Shown: positions 1-8,412, counted from the first letter of the stretch. The stretch: 28,887 nt of DNA from Gammaproteobacteria bacterium (GCA_028293725.1 JAQGOE010000077.1:1-28887); one strand, 5' to 3'. The notes: generated by a model not told the origin, from the sequence alone. Program-made: numbers and translations.

Positions 1-227
1 CTTACGCGCGGTGTTTGACGAGCGACGCCTCGCTTCCTGGCGATTGCTTCGGAAGAAGTGACTATGCCGCGTGCGAGGAGGCCATGTCCGCCTTCGTTCT
101 CGCTCGCGAACACGAAAATAGTGTCACCGGCGGCGATCTTTTTTCCGCCATACATCGTTTTCTGTGCGGTGAACGCAAAGGTCTTCGCTCGCGGATCGCG
201 AACCTCGGCTTTGATCGCAAATGCCAT
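1..227 (-). CDS. Small unknown protein, 5' part only (runs off the window)
   Basis: The reading frame starts at an ATG (complement of 225-227) and stays open to the window edge, giving about 75 residues with no stop. A GGGAAAG-like ribosome site lies just upstream on the minus strand. The protein starts MAFAIKAEVRDP and contains a DTIFVFASENEGG stretch followed by GLLARGIVT. The pattern of alternating beta strands recalls small PUA/EVE-like barrel proteins, but I cannot place it in a named family. No signal peptide or membrane segment is seen. It is divergent from the next gene, with about 110 bases between them. The coding call rests on a good start, an open frame and protein-like composition. 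The function is unknown. Confidence 0.5.
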   Translation of the reverse strand, partial: MAFAIKAEVRDPRAKTFAFTAQKTMYGGKKIAAGDTIFVFASENEGGHGLLARGIVTSSEAIARKRGVARQTPRV

Positions 228-339
228 GTTGCTTTCCCGTAATGTGCCGAGCGGCGGTCACGCTCTCAATCGCCGCGTGGAGTTGATTTACCTATAGGGT
301 ACAATGAATTCAGGCACTTAGATCAATCGGGGTTTTCGC

Positions 340-1032
340 ATGACCGTAAACGCGCTGAAATTGCTCTCCTCGATGGCGACCCGCGAGCTGCTGAATGAGC
401 TGGTCGCGCAGTACGAGCGTTCCTCGGGACAGCGGGTGACCACAGAAGCAGCGGGCGGCGTCGATGTCGCAAAGCGCGTGCGGGCAGGGGAGGCGGTGGA
501 CGTAGTGGTGCTGTCGAGCACTGCGATCGACAGCCTGATCGCAGCGGGTAGCCTGCTACCCGATAGCCGAATCGATCTTGTGAAGTCTGGCGTCGCGATC
601 GCCGTGCGCGCCGGCGTACCGCAGCCTGATGTAGCCTCCGAGGAGGCGGTGAAGCGCGCAGTGTTGAACGCGAAGACACTCAGCTATTCCACCGGCCCGA
701 GCGGTGTTTATCTCGAAAAGCTGTTCGAGCGCTGGGGGATTCTGGAAGATATCCGCGGCCGGATCGTCGTGCCGCCGCCCGGTAAGCCGGTCGGCTCGCT
801 CGTGGCGGACGGCACCGTTGAGCTCGGTTTTCAACAGTTGAGCGAGCTCATGACATTGCCCGGAATCAAAGTCATCGGGCCGCTGCCGCCCGAGATTCAG
901 ACTATTACCTTATTCTCGGGCGGGGTGTCGCCCGGCTGCAGCCGGCCCGAGTTGGGTCGCGCTCTGCTGGAGTACATGGCGTCGCCGTCGACGGCGTCTG
1001 TCAAACAGAAATTCGGAATGGAACCCGCGTAA
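340..1032 (+). CDS. ModA-like substrate-binding domain protein, cytosolic form
   Basis: This 230-residue protein has the type 2 periplasmic-binding fold of molybdate-binding ModA relatives. It begins with LKLLSSMATRELL and then shows YERSSGQRV, the VDVVVLSSTAIDSL segment (matching the usual 'DVF.S' region), a STGPSGVYLEKLFERWGI segment and the C-terminal SPSTASVKQKFGMEPA. ModA proteins are normally exported, but here no signal peptide precedes the domain, so it probably stays in the cytosol. No permease or ATPase genes are adjacent, so transport is unlikely. Such orphan domains occur in many proteobacteria as 'substrate-binding domain-containing protein' with unknown ligand. A -10-like TACAAT lies at 300-305 without a convincing -35. 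Two hairpins follow the stop. I am sure of the fold and unsure of the ligand. Confidence 0.85.
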   Translation: MTVNALKLLSSMATRELLNELVAQYERSSGQRVTTEAAGGVDVAKRVRAGEAVDVVVLSSTAIDSLIAAGSLLPDSRIDLVKSGVAIAVRAGVPQPDVASEEAVKRAVLNAKTLSYSTGPSGVYLEKLFERWGILEDIRGRIVVPPPGKPVGSLVADGTVELGFQQLSELMTLPGIKVIGPLPPEIQTITLFSGGVSPGCSRPELGRALLEYMASPSTASVKQKFGMEPA

Positions 1033-1070
1033 GGCGCTGAAGCGCCCCTCCTCCGCGAGCACTCGCGGAG
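1033..1070 (+). terminator. Tandem hairpins after the ModA-like gene
   Basis: Directly after the TAA stop are two perfect inverted repeats: GGCGC-TGAA-GCGCC (1033-1046) and CTCCGCGAG-CA-CTCGCGGAG (1051-1070). No T-run follows, so this is not a classical intrinsic terminator. It may protect the 3' end or act with Rho. Confidence 0.4.
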
Positions 1071-1566
1071 AATCAACTCTCCGCGCACTCAGCTGGTGGC
1101 GGAAGCGTGGCAATGGCCCGTTGCCACTGGCGTGCTCGTGGCTCGCGGCCTCGATGTGCTTGCGGCCTGCGGTCTGCCACCTCACTGTGCAATGTTGCTT
1201 TCCCTGAGTCAGGGTGGTGCAAAGCCCTCCGCAGCCCAGTCTTTCTTGGTGCATTTTCGCTCCAAAGCGTACTCCCTGCCCGACAAACGTCCGAGCCCGC
1301 GCGCTGCGTGTGAATCGAAGTTGACCACGCCGGGAACAGGTGGTATTCGTACGCAAAATAGTTTACTAGCATGCAAACGGGGTGATTGTCAGAAAAAGAC
1401 CTGCTGGAGCGCGCCAGGACCTGCGCGCCCGATTGCAGCGAACGTGTTGGAAGGGGGGTTCGCTCAAACGCTGGAAAAAGAGCTACCCGGGCCCGGTGGA
1501 GCGCTTGCGCGCGCGCCGTCGGATTCCGGCTATTTCGGCCAAACAGTTTTCGGAGCGAACCTGCAC
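1071..1566 (+). other. Long non-coding leader ahead of the TonB receptor
   Basis: About 500 bases separate the ModA-like gene from the chosen start of the receptor. The receptor frame stays open back to a GTG at 1096, but the extra 157 residues show no domain, signal peptide or family resemblance. The other open frames here look like chance frames in GC-rich DNA. The only structure I can point to is the promoter-like element at 1321-1349. If that is the promoter, the mRNA leader is about 210 bases. Confidence 0.5.
1321..1349 (+). promoter_or_regulatory. Candidate sigma-70 promoter for the receptor/lyase-like cassette
   Basis: TTGACC (1321-1326) is 17 bases from TATTCG (1344-1349), which carries an extended -10 TGG at 1341-1343. 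The -35 matches consensus at 5 of 6 positions, and the -10 is weak but extended. It is the best sigma-70-like element in the leader. There is no experimental support. Confidence 0.35.
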
Positions 1567-4128
1567 ATGAACAAACGGCCCCCCTTGGAATACAAAACTC
1601 ACGGATATGCGTCGTCATTACCGGTCAGGATCCCGCGGCGCCATCCCGGCGTGGATGTAGCGGTGGCGACCTGCATTCTCGCCGCCAGGATGGCGTCTGC
1701 CGCCGACGCGTCCGGAGCATCTGCCGGGGATAGAACCGCCGGCGTGGAGATCCAGGAAGTCACGGTGACCGCCAACCGGCGGGTCGAGAACGCCCAAGAT
1801 GTACCGATTTCAATACAAGCACTTACGGGCGAAGCCCTGCAGCAACTCAGCATCGCGAACTTCGATGACGCCGTGAAGTATCTGCCCAACGTTACGTTGG
1901 CTGGCGGCGGCCCCGGGCAGAGCAATATCTACATGCGCGGCCTGAGCGTCGGTCCGGGTACTATCCAGGGCTCGGGCGCGGTCGGAGATTTTCCGAACGT
2001 GGCCGTCTATCTCGATGATCAGTCGGCCCAGTTACCCAATCGCAATCTGGACATCTATGCGGCCGACCTGGAGCGCATCGAAGTGCTGGAGGGCCCACAA
2101 GGCACACTGTTCGGCGCGGGGGCGGAAGCGGGCGTGGTTCGCTACATCACTAACAAGCCGAAACTGAATCTCACCGAAGGCAACGTAAACGCCGGTTATG
2201 CCTACACCGCGCACGGGTCTCATAGCTCCAACGCGGACGCGATGATCAACTTACCGCTCATCAGCGATACGCTGGCGTTCCGTGCGGCCATCTACAGCGA
2301 CACCCGTGGCGGCTACATCGACAATGTCCCCGGAACCTTCGTGCGGCAGAGCAGCGACCTCGGCATTCACTACGCGGCTTATGCTAACAACATGCCCGGC
2401 CCGGCGACGCCGCTGAACTCGGTGAACAACAACAACCTGGTCGGCAAGGACATAAACCCGGTCACCTACCAGGGCATCAGGGCCAGCGCGCTGTGGCAGA
2501 TCAGCGAGGACTGGGATGCCCTGCTGGTGCAGTCTTACCAGGACATGGATGCCCAGGGAGTGTTCTACGAGACGCCACAGGCCTCCGGCACCGGGCAGAA
2601 TCTGCCGGATCTGTCGGTGCAGCTCTACAACCCGTCCTATGACAAGGACCGGTTCGAGAACACGGCGATCACCATCAACGGCAAGATCGGCGTCATGAAG
2701 TTGGTATACAGCGGCGCTTACCTGGTGCGAAACGTCGATCAGGTACAGGATTACACCGCCTACGCGCGAGGAACCTACGCCGATTACTATCAGTGTATTC
2801 CCCCGTCCGGCACGACTGCCGCGCAGTGCTATTCGCCCAGCACGACCTGGCACGATCATGAGCGCGACATCCATCAGAGCCACGAGCTCAGGCTTGCCAC
2901 GCCCGAGGACTGGCGCCTGCGCGGCGTCGGGGGCGTTTTCTGGGAAAATTATCTGATTCACGAGCAGACGGACTGGCAGTACAAAACGGCTCCCGGTTTC
3001 ACGAACGTCGCACCACCCGCGGGTGCCTACGCGAATGACCCCAGCATCCGCAATGACAATGTCTCCTTCTTCGACGACGTGTTGCGCGGTTACAAGCAGC
3101 GGGCGGTGTTCGCGTCTCTCGACTTCGACATCATTCCCAAGGTACTGACGATTACCGCCGGAACACGTTTCTACCGGTTCGATGACACCGAAGTAGGCAG
3201 CGCGGCCGGCAGCTTCGGCTGTTACGAAGCCGGACCGCCGCCTTGCACCACGAACGGCGCGCTGAACCTGAATGCCGAAGGGTTGCGCACCACTTATACC
3301 GGCGTCCGCAGCCGCGGCAACCTGACCTGGAAGGTCACGCCCGACGCCATGGTGTATTACACCTGGTCGCAGGGATTCCGTCCCGGAGGCTTCAATCGAA
3401 GCTCGCACTTCTCGGAGTCGCTGAACTACGCCTCGCCGCTCGCGTTCGCCCCGGACACCCTCACCAACAACGAGTTCGGCTGGAAGACCGAATGGCTCGA
3501 CCATCGTGTCCAGTTCAACTCGGCGATCTACCAGGAGGATTGGAAGAACGTGCAGGACACCTTCTTCGATCCGCAGTACGCGCTGGGTAATCTCGCCTTC
3601 GAGACCAACGGCCCCAATTACCGGGTACGAGGCGTGGAGACCCAGATCGTCGCGCGTATCTTGAGCGGGCTCACCGTGACGGGTGCGGCCTCCTGGAACA
3701 GCAGTGACCAGACCAACTCGCCGTACCTCAAGGATGTTGCGGGGCAGCCGATCACCTCGATTCCCAATCCTTACGGAACACCCGGCAGCACGTTAGCCGA
3801 GTCGCCGCCGTTCCAGGGCAATCTACGGGTGCGCTACGAGCTCGACTGGGGCGACTATCATCCGTTCGTCCAGGTTGGCGGCCAGCACCAGGCGCACTCC
3901 CATTCCGCGACCGGCTACGTCCAGAACTACGACCAGGCGGCCTATTCGACCTATGATGCCTTTGCGGGCGTCTCCAGGGACGACTGGACCGCCCAGTTGT
4001 ACTGCGAGAACCTGACCGATACCCGGGCCGATATGTTTACGAGTAACTCCCAACAGGTGAAGGCCATCACGGTGAACCGGCCCCGCACCGCAGGCCTCAA
4101 GTTCAGTTATAAGTTTGGCGGCCGGTGA
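1567..4128 (+). CDS. TonB-dependent outer-membrane receptor
   Basis: The product is an 853-residue outer-membrane active transporter driven by TonB-ExbBD. An Ala-rich export segment ends near residue 46 (RMASAADA). A TonB-box-like EVTVTA follows at about 64-69, then the plug with QDVPISIQALTGE (77-89), YMRGLSVGPG, and the usual end-of-plug signature RIEVLEGPQGTLFGAGAEAG (about 170-189). The rest is beta-barrel, ending in an amphipathic strand (LKFSYKFGGR). I chose the ATG at 1567 because it precedes the export signal and has GGAG 11 bases upstream. The barrel resembles the large group that substitutes ENAQDVP for ENLQDVP in gammaproteobacteria and sphingomonads. No sigma/anti-sigma pair or regulator is adjacent. 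The next gene starts 41 bases downstream on the same strand, so an operon with the two lyase-like genes is likely. The ligand is unknown. Confidence 0.93.
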   Translation: MNKRPPLEYKTHGYASSLPVRIPRRHPGVDVAVATCILAARMASAADASGASAGDRTAGVEIQEVTVTANRRVENAQDVPISIQALTGEALQQLSIANFDDAVKYLPNVTLAGGGPGQSNIYMRGLSVGPGTIQGSGAVGDFPNVAVYLDDQSAQLPNRNLDIYAADLERIEVLEGPQGTLFGAGAEAGVVRYITNKPKLNLTEGNVNAGYAYTAHGSHSSNADAMINLPLISDTLAFRAAIYSDTRGGYIDNVPGTFVRQSSDLGIHYAAYANNMPGPATPLNSVNNNNLVGKDINPVTYQGIRASALWQISEDWDALLVQSYQDMDAQGVFYETPQASGTGQNLPDLSVQLYNPSYDKDRFENTAITINGKIGVMKLVYSGAYLVRNVDQVQDYTAYARGTYADYYQCIPPSGTTAAQCYSPSTTWHDHERDIHQSHELRLATPEDWRLRGVGGVFWENYLIHEQTDWQYKTAPGFTNVAPPAGAYANDPSIRNDNVSFFDDVLRGYKQRAVFASLDFDIIPKVLTITAGTRFYRFDDTEVGSAAGSFGCYEAGPPPCTTNGALNLNAEGLRTTYTGVRSRGNLTWKVTPDAMVYYTWSQGFRPGGFNRSSHFSESLNYASPLAFAPDTLTNNEFGWKTEWLDHRVQFNSAIYQEDWKNVQDTFFDPQYALGNLAFETNGPNYRVRGVETQIVARILSGLTVTGAASWNSSDQTNSPYLKDVAGQPITSIPNPYGTPGSTLAESPPFQGNLRVRYELDWGDYHPFVQVGGQHQAHSHSATGYVQNYDQAAYSTYDAFAGVSRDDWTAQLYCENLTDTRADMFTSNSQQVKAITVNRPRTAGLKFSYKFGGR

Positions 4129-4169
4129 TGCCGCTCATCCCTCCAGCTTTGGCATAACGGATTAAAAAT

Positions 4170-5987
4170 ATGGCAATTGTCTCGCGATGTTCGCGCTTGC
4201 TCGTAGCCGGTGCCCTCACCCTGGTGGCTGCCGGCTGGGCGGGTCAGTCCGTGCAAGCGGCCTCGGCCTATGCCTACACGCCGATCACTCCCACCCTGAC
4301 CGAAAAGACCATCGCCCTGACGGGCCACGATCTCACGATCGAGCAGATCGTGCAGGTCGCGCGCTACGGTGCGAAGGTGGAGCTGAGCCCGGCCGCGCGC
4401 CAACGGGAAGCGGATAACTACGGCCTGCTGCTGGAGGCCGCGGCGGAAGGGATCGCCGTTTATTGGTTCAATCGCGGGGCCGGCGATCAACGCGAGACCG
4501 TCATGTTCGAGGGCGACCCGACGTCTGCGGTGAACAAGCCGAAGATCGAGCAGATGCAGATGCGGCGTTTCCGTTGGGGCGCCTCCGCCGGTTTCGGTCC
4601 CGAGGTGGCCGACGAGGAAGTCGTGCGCGCCATGATGGTCGTGCGTGCGAACGCGATGACCTTCAATGCCCCGAGCCCACAGGTCGCGCAGATGCTGCTC
4701 GATCTTCTGAATAAGCGCGTTACGCCGGTCGTGCAGTCGCGTGGCACGCTCGGCGAAGGCGATCTGGCACAACTGTCCAACATCGGCGGTGCAATGGTTG
4801 GTGTCGGCGATGTCTACTACCAGGGTGCGCGGATGCCCGCCGCCAAGGCGCTGGCACAGGCAGGATTGAAGCCGATTCAGCCGTTTGCCGCCGATGACAA
4901 CGCACTCACGAGCAGCGATGCCTACGCGACGGGACAGGCGGCGCTGGCCGTGAACGATGCCCGACACGCGCTCGAATGGGCGGATCTCGTCTATTCGATG
5001 GATCTGAACGGCATGAATAGCAGCATCACGCCGCTCAGTGTCGTCGTGCAGTGCGATCGGCCGAGTACCTGGTTGAACTGGGATGCCGCCCGCGTGCTCG
5101 ACATGATCAAGGGCAGTTATCTATTCGATGCCGACGCGGCGCGCATCATCCAGGATCCGGAGAGCTTGCGCGCGTCGTCCATCCGCCAGGCGTCCGCCTG
5201 GGAAGAGTGGGCCGCGCTGAAAGACGCGGTGGTATTCCAAGTCAACTCGTCGGATCACAATCCGGCGGTGCACGTTGGCCTGGGCCCCAAAGACTCGTGG
5301 GATCTCGCTTCCGCGCAGATGATGAAGTTCTACATCAAGGGTGGCCCGCTCAGCCATGGCCAGCATGGCTACATCGTCTCGAACGCCAACTGGGACCCCT
5401 ATCCGATGGCCAACAAGCTGGAGAACTTCGTCATCGCCCTGGCCAACATGGATGTGGCCGTCATGCTGCGCATCGATCGCTTCAGCAGTACTTTTTTCAC
5501 GGTAGTCAAGGCGGCCGATGTGCTGCCGGCTGCCGCCGGTCATTTCACGGGCTACACGCCGGTCGCCATGCAACAGGAAATTCAAAGTCTGACCAACCCG
5601 GTCGCACCGTTCGGCAGTGCGATCGTCGGCACGGTGGAAGACCTGCAGGCCCAGACTCTCATCAAGGTCCAACACGTACGGCAGGCGGTGGACACGACCA
5701 TGGATATGTTAGGCCAGGACGTGCTCGAGGCCAGCCTGTGGATGGATGTTCGCAAAGCTCAAACTCCCAGCCGCAACTTCGGGCAGGCCTCCACGGCGGC
5801 GTGGACTGCCTTTCGCAAGGAGGTCCCCCTGCGACCGGGCTTTGACAGCTCCTCGACCGAATCGGAGACGATGGCCGCGGCGGTGTTCGTGCACAAGACG
5901 GATCCCGCGAAGTTCTATTCGACGGCGCTGCCAACCGCCGCGGGTGAAAAGGCGGCGGCGGCCAACTGCGTGGGTGGCCAGCAATGA
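4170..5987 (+). CDS. Exported PAL/HAL-fold protein lacking the MIO triad (paralog 1)
   Basis: This 605-residue protein has a signal peptide (hydrophobic 9-24, cleavage near VQA-AS at 30) followed by an aromatic amino acid lyase fold. Landmarks in order are TGHDLTIEQIVQVARYG (51-67), VYWFNRGAG (97-105, holding the Tyr equivalent to HutH Tyr53), RANAMTF, RGTLGEGDLAQLS (191-203), QDPESLR (328-334), NSSDHNP (359-365), SHGQHG (395-400) and NWDPYPMAN (407-415). Known HAL/PAL enzymes have RGS-x-GASGDL at the third site, and Ala-Ser-Gly cyclises to the MIO cofactor. Here the Ala-Ser pair is a single Glu, so MIO cannot form. The active-site His (SHA), the Asn of LLNGT and the Tyr of QDPYSLR are also replaced. 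Gln328, Arg334 and possibly Glu490 remain. Ammonia-lyase activity by the known mechanism is therefore unlikely. The role is unknown; I infer a periplasmic enzyme or binding protein acting with the receptor. Confidence 0.88.
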   Translation: MAIVSRCSRLLVAGALTLVAAGWAGQSVQAASAYAYTPITPTLTEKTIALTGHDLTIEQIVQVARYGAKVELSPAARQREADNYGLLLEAAAEGIAVYWFNRGAGDQRETVMFEGDPTSAVNKPKIEQMQMRRFRWGASAGFGPEVADEEVVRAMMVVRANAMTFNAPSPQVAQMLLDLLNKRVTPVVQSRGTLGEGDLAQLSNIGGAMVGVGDVYYQGARMPAAKALAQAGLKPIQPFAADDNALTSSDAYATGQAALAVNDARHALEWADLVYSMDLNGMNSSITPLSVVVQCDRPSTWLNWDAARVLDMIKGSYLFDADAARIIQDPESLRASSIRQASAWEEWAALKDAVVFQVNSSDHNPAVHVGLGPKDSWDLASAQMMKFYIKGGPLSHGQHGYIVSNANWDPYPMANKLENFVIALANMDVAVMLRIDRFSSTFFTVVKAADVLPAAAGHFTGYTPVAMQQEIQSLTNPVAPFGSAIVGTVEDLQAQTLIKVQHVRQAVDTTMDMLGQDVLEASLWMDVRKAQTPSRNFGQASTAAWTAFRKEVPLRPGFDSSSTESETMAAAVFVHKTDPAKFYSTALPTAAGEKAAAANCVGGQQ

Positions 5988-7798
5988 GTGCGGAAGTAAC
6001 GCGATCCCGGCGCGTGATCCGGTGCGCGGCGCAACGGGTAGTTGCAGCGGTGGTAGCGACGCAGGCCCTGGCGGCTGTGGGTCTACTGTCCCAGCCTGCC
6101 GCCGCGGCCGACTACCATCCGATCACCCCCTCCGCCGCTGGCGAGGTCGTGACCCTGACAGGCCACGACTTGACTATCGAGCAACTGATCGCGGTGGCGC
6201 GTTACGGCGCCCGCGTGCAGTACAGCCCGGATGCACTGAAGCGCGCGGCTGAAGCACGCGATCTACGTGCCGAGGCAGGTGCGGAGGACATTCCCGTCTA
6301 CGGGCTGAATCGAGGCTCCGGCGCCCTCCGCGAAGTCAAATCGAGCGAGGCGCATCCGGCGGATACCCAGGTGCTGCCGATGTCAGGTGCGGGTGCAATG
6401 CCAGAGGTCGCCGACGAGGATCTCGTCCGCGCCGTTCTCGTCATCAGCGCCAACACCGCGACATTGGGCGCCGGGTTGCCGGAAAGCATGCAGATTCTCA
6501 TCGACCTGTTGAATAACCGGATTACCCCGGTTGCCTATGCACGGGGCACCCTCGGCGAGGCGGACTTTCCGGCGATGAGCTACAACATTGAAGCCGCGAT
6601 GGTCGGTCACGGCGAGGTTTACTACAAAGGCGTGCGGATGAAGGCGGCCCAGGCGCTCGCGCGTGCAGGCATGAAGCCGATCACCAAAGGAGGCGTCTTC
6701 GGCGGTGGTGCGGAGAATGCGTACGGCGATGCGCGTGCCGCGCTTCTCGTAGCCGACGGGAGGCTCGCGTTGGAATGGGTCGACGTACTGTACGCGCTCG
6801 ACAAGATCGGCATGAACTCCAGCGTGACACCGATGGTGCAGCCAGTGCAGGCCAAGCGCCCCTTCAAGTGGGTGAATTGGGACGCCGCGCGTGTCATGGA
6901 CATCCTCAAAGGCAGCTACCTCTTCGAGGACGATCCCAAGCGGATACTCCAGGATCCGGAAAGCATGCGTGCCTCGTACATCCGGCAGGGCTCCGCGTGG
7001 AAGGCCTGGGCGGCCCTGCGGGACAGTGTGGTGCTACAGATCAACTCCGCGGACCTGAACCCCATGGTCATTGTGGGTGCTTCGCCGTCCGACTCCTGGG
7101 AACTGTCGACTCCGCAGATGATGCGATACTACGTGAAGGGCGGGCCATTGAGCCACGGTCAACACGGCTTCGTGTTCTCGACGGCGAATTGGGATCCCTA
7201 TCCGCTGGCGAACGATGTTGAGGCGTTCACCAACGCCTTGGCCAACATGGACGTGGCCGTCGCACAACGAATCGAGCGCTTTACGGACCGCAGTCCGACG
7301 CCGTTCTTCACCGGCATCAAGCCGGCCGACGTCCTGACACCCGAGCAGATCCGGAAGTCTCCAGCGCTTTCCGAGCCGTTCTGGGTTTTCATGGATCTGT
7401 GGCAGGAGATCCAGAGCCTGTCGACGTCCCTGGTGCCTGAGGGAAATGCCACCGACGCCGGTGTCGCCGACATCGAGGGTCAGACCCGGCTCAAGGGCAC
7501 CCGTGGCCAGCAGGTCGTGGATCTGACTTTCCAACTCCTTGGCTATGACCTGTGGAATGCCACCTACTGGATGGATCTGCGCAAGGTACAGGATGGGTCC
7601 CGAAGCTTCGGACCGGTGCCGACCGCAGTGTGGGTCGCATTCCGTAAACAGCTGCCCTGGCAGCAAGATCCCGAAACACGGCCCGAAGTGCCCTACGGCC
7701 TGGTGGCTTACGACTTCCTCAAAGCCAATCCGGCTAGAGCGTTCTATCCGGCCGGTCCACCGATGCCCGCGACCGACTCGCAGGCGGCCGCCCAGTAG
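5984..7798 (+). CDS. Exported PAL/HAL-fold protein lacking the MIO triad (paralog 2)
   Basis: This 604-residue protein starts inside the stop codon of the preceding gene (ATGA at 5984-5987), so the two are probably translationally coupled. An N-terminal signal peptide with an Arg-rich start and hydrophobic core ends near AAA-DY (about residue 42). The mature part begins like paralog 1 (YHPITPS, TGHDLTIEQL, VARYGARV). Landmarks are VYGLNRGSG (105-113), RGTLGEADF (187-195), QDPESMR (323-329), NSADLNP (354-360), SHGQHG (390-395) and NWDPYPLAN (402-410). Like paralog 1 it lacks the Ala-Ser-Gly triad. Its Asp-Phe after Glu-Ala differs even from the Gly-Asp-Leu that paralog 1 keeps. PAL/HAL active sites are built from several chains of a tetramer, so a mixed complex of the two paralogs is plausible. 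Function and substrate are unknown. Confidence 0.88.
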   Translation: MSAEVTRSRRVIRCAAQRVVAAVVATQALAAVGLLSQPAAAADYHPITPSAAGEVVTLTGHDLTIEQLIAVARYGARVQYSPDALKRAAEARDLRAEAGAEDIPVYGLNRGSGALREVKSSEAHPADTQVLPMSGAGAMPEVADEDLVRAVLVISANTATLGAGLPESMQILIDLLNNRITPVAYARGTLGEADFPAMSYNIEAAMVGHGEVYYKGVRMKAAQALARAGMKPITKGGVFGGGAENAYGDARAALLVADGRLALEWVDVLYALDKIGMNSSVTPMVQPVQAKRPFKWVNWDAARVMDILKGSYLFEDDPKRILQDPESMRASYIRQGSAWKAWAALRDSVVLQINSADLNPMVIVGASPSDSWELSTPQMMRYYVKGGPLSHGQHGFVFSTANWDPYPLANDVEAFTNALANMDVAVAQRIERFTDRSPTPFFTGIKPADVLTPEQIRKSPALSEPFWVFMDLWQEIQSLSTSLVPEGNATDAGVADIEGQTRLKGTRGQQVVDLTFQLLGYDLWNATYWMDLRKVQDGSRSFGPVPTAVWVAFRKQLPWQQDPETRPEVPYGLVAYDFLKANPARAFYPAGPPMPATDSQAAAQ

Positions 7799-7938
7799 AC
7801 TTACAGCAGCGAGCCCCAGCTCCAGCTTTGGACCGGTCAGTCGGTATTTACCCGCATTGGCGTTCCCTATTTCGGGGCGTAGACTGACTTCCGTTCTAGA
7901 GTGCATCCCGTTTGAAACGGAACTGTCTGGAGGAAGGC

Positions 7939-8412
7939 ATGAGTGCAGTCCTACTCGCCGTATTCAACGATTACGAAGCCGCCAGCCGGGTTCGCACGGA
8001 GCTGGTCCGCGACGGGTTCCCAACTGACCGGGTTGAGTTGACGGCTGTGTGCGAGCCGGGTCGGGCCGCGCTGCAACCGGCTGAGTCGTCCCACGACCGG
8101 TTCATGCAGTACTACCGAACGCTCTTCAAATCCGACGAAGACTTCCTGTATGTCGAGGCGCTGACCGACCGCATAGATTGTGGTGCCGCGACTGTCGCCG
8201 TACACCCACGGGGTGCCATCGAGACCACCCGCGCCTCGAAAATCCTCGAGTCAGGGGGTCCGGCGGAAGTGGCTCATCGCGACCTGGGAAGCAAGGGCCT
8301 GGAATACGCTGCGTCCCCGGCTGAGCTCCCCTGGATCAAACATCTGTGGGTCGAGTGGAAGGGCGACGCGCACTGCATCTACTGCCGGCTGTTCGAAAGC
8401 GACCCGCACTGA
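7939..8412 (+). CDS. Unknown cytosolic protein with an N-terminal stress-protein-like segment
   Basis: I chose the ATG at 7939 because GGAGG sits at 7929-7933; a longer frame from 7912 lacks such a site. The 157-residue product begins MSAVLLAVFNDYEAASRV followed by a helix and a second strand (DRVELTAV). This pattern resembles small ferredoxin-like 'general stress' domains (YflT type) that start with a strand, then an acidic turn and a helix. The C-terminus holds a CIYC pair (HCIYCRLF), which could bind metal or form a disulfide. There is no signal peptide or membrane segment. A hairpin-plus-T terminator follows at 8439-8467. The family assignment is tentative. Confidence 0.7.
   Translation: MSAVLLAVFNDYEAASRVRTELVRDGFPTDRVELTAVCEPGRAALQPAESSHDRFMQYYRTLFKSDEDFLYVEALTDRIDCGAATVAVHPRGAIETTRASKILESGGPAEVAHRDLGSKGLEYAASPAELPWIKHLWVEWKGDAHCIYCRLFESDPH

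Noticed and set aside
300..305. TACAAT as promoter of the ModA-like gene
   Set aside because: No convincing -35 at 16-18 bases; kept only as a remark in the gene entry.
1096..1566. In-frame GTG extension of the TonB receptor by 157 residues
   Set aside because: The added sequence shows no domain, no export signal and no family similarity, and the signal segment lies after the ATG at 1567.
2251..3504. Open frame of 417 codons on the minus strand inside the TonB receptor gene
   Set aside because: Arg/Val-rich translation without any motif; a shadow of GC-rich codon use in the real gene on the other strand.
4107..4967. Open frame of 286 codons on the minus strand across the start of the first lyase-like gene
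   Set aside because: Low-complexity, His/Arg-rich product with no family resemblance; antisense shadow.
7836..7888. GTCAGTC and GACTGAC arms after the second lyase-like gene
   Set aside because: Arms of only seven bases separated by 39 bases and no T-run; could easily arise by chance, so not called a terminator or operator.
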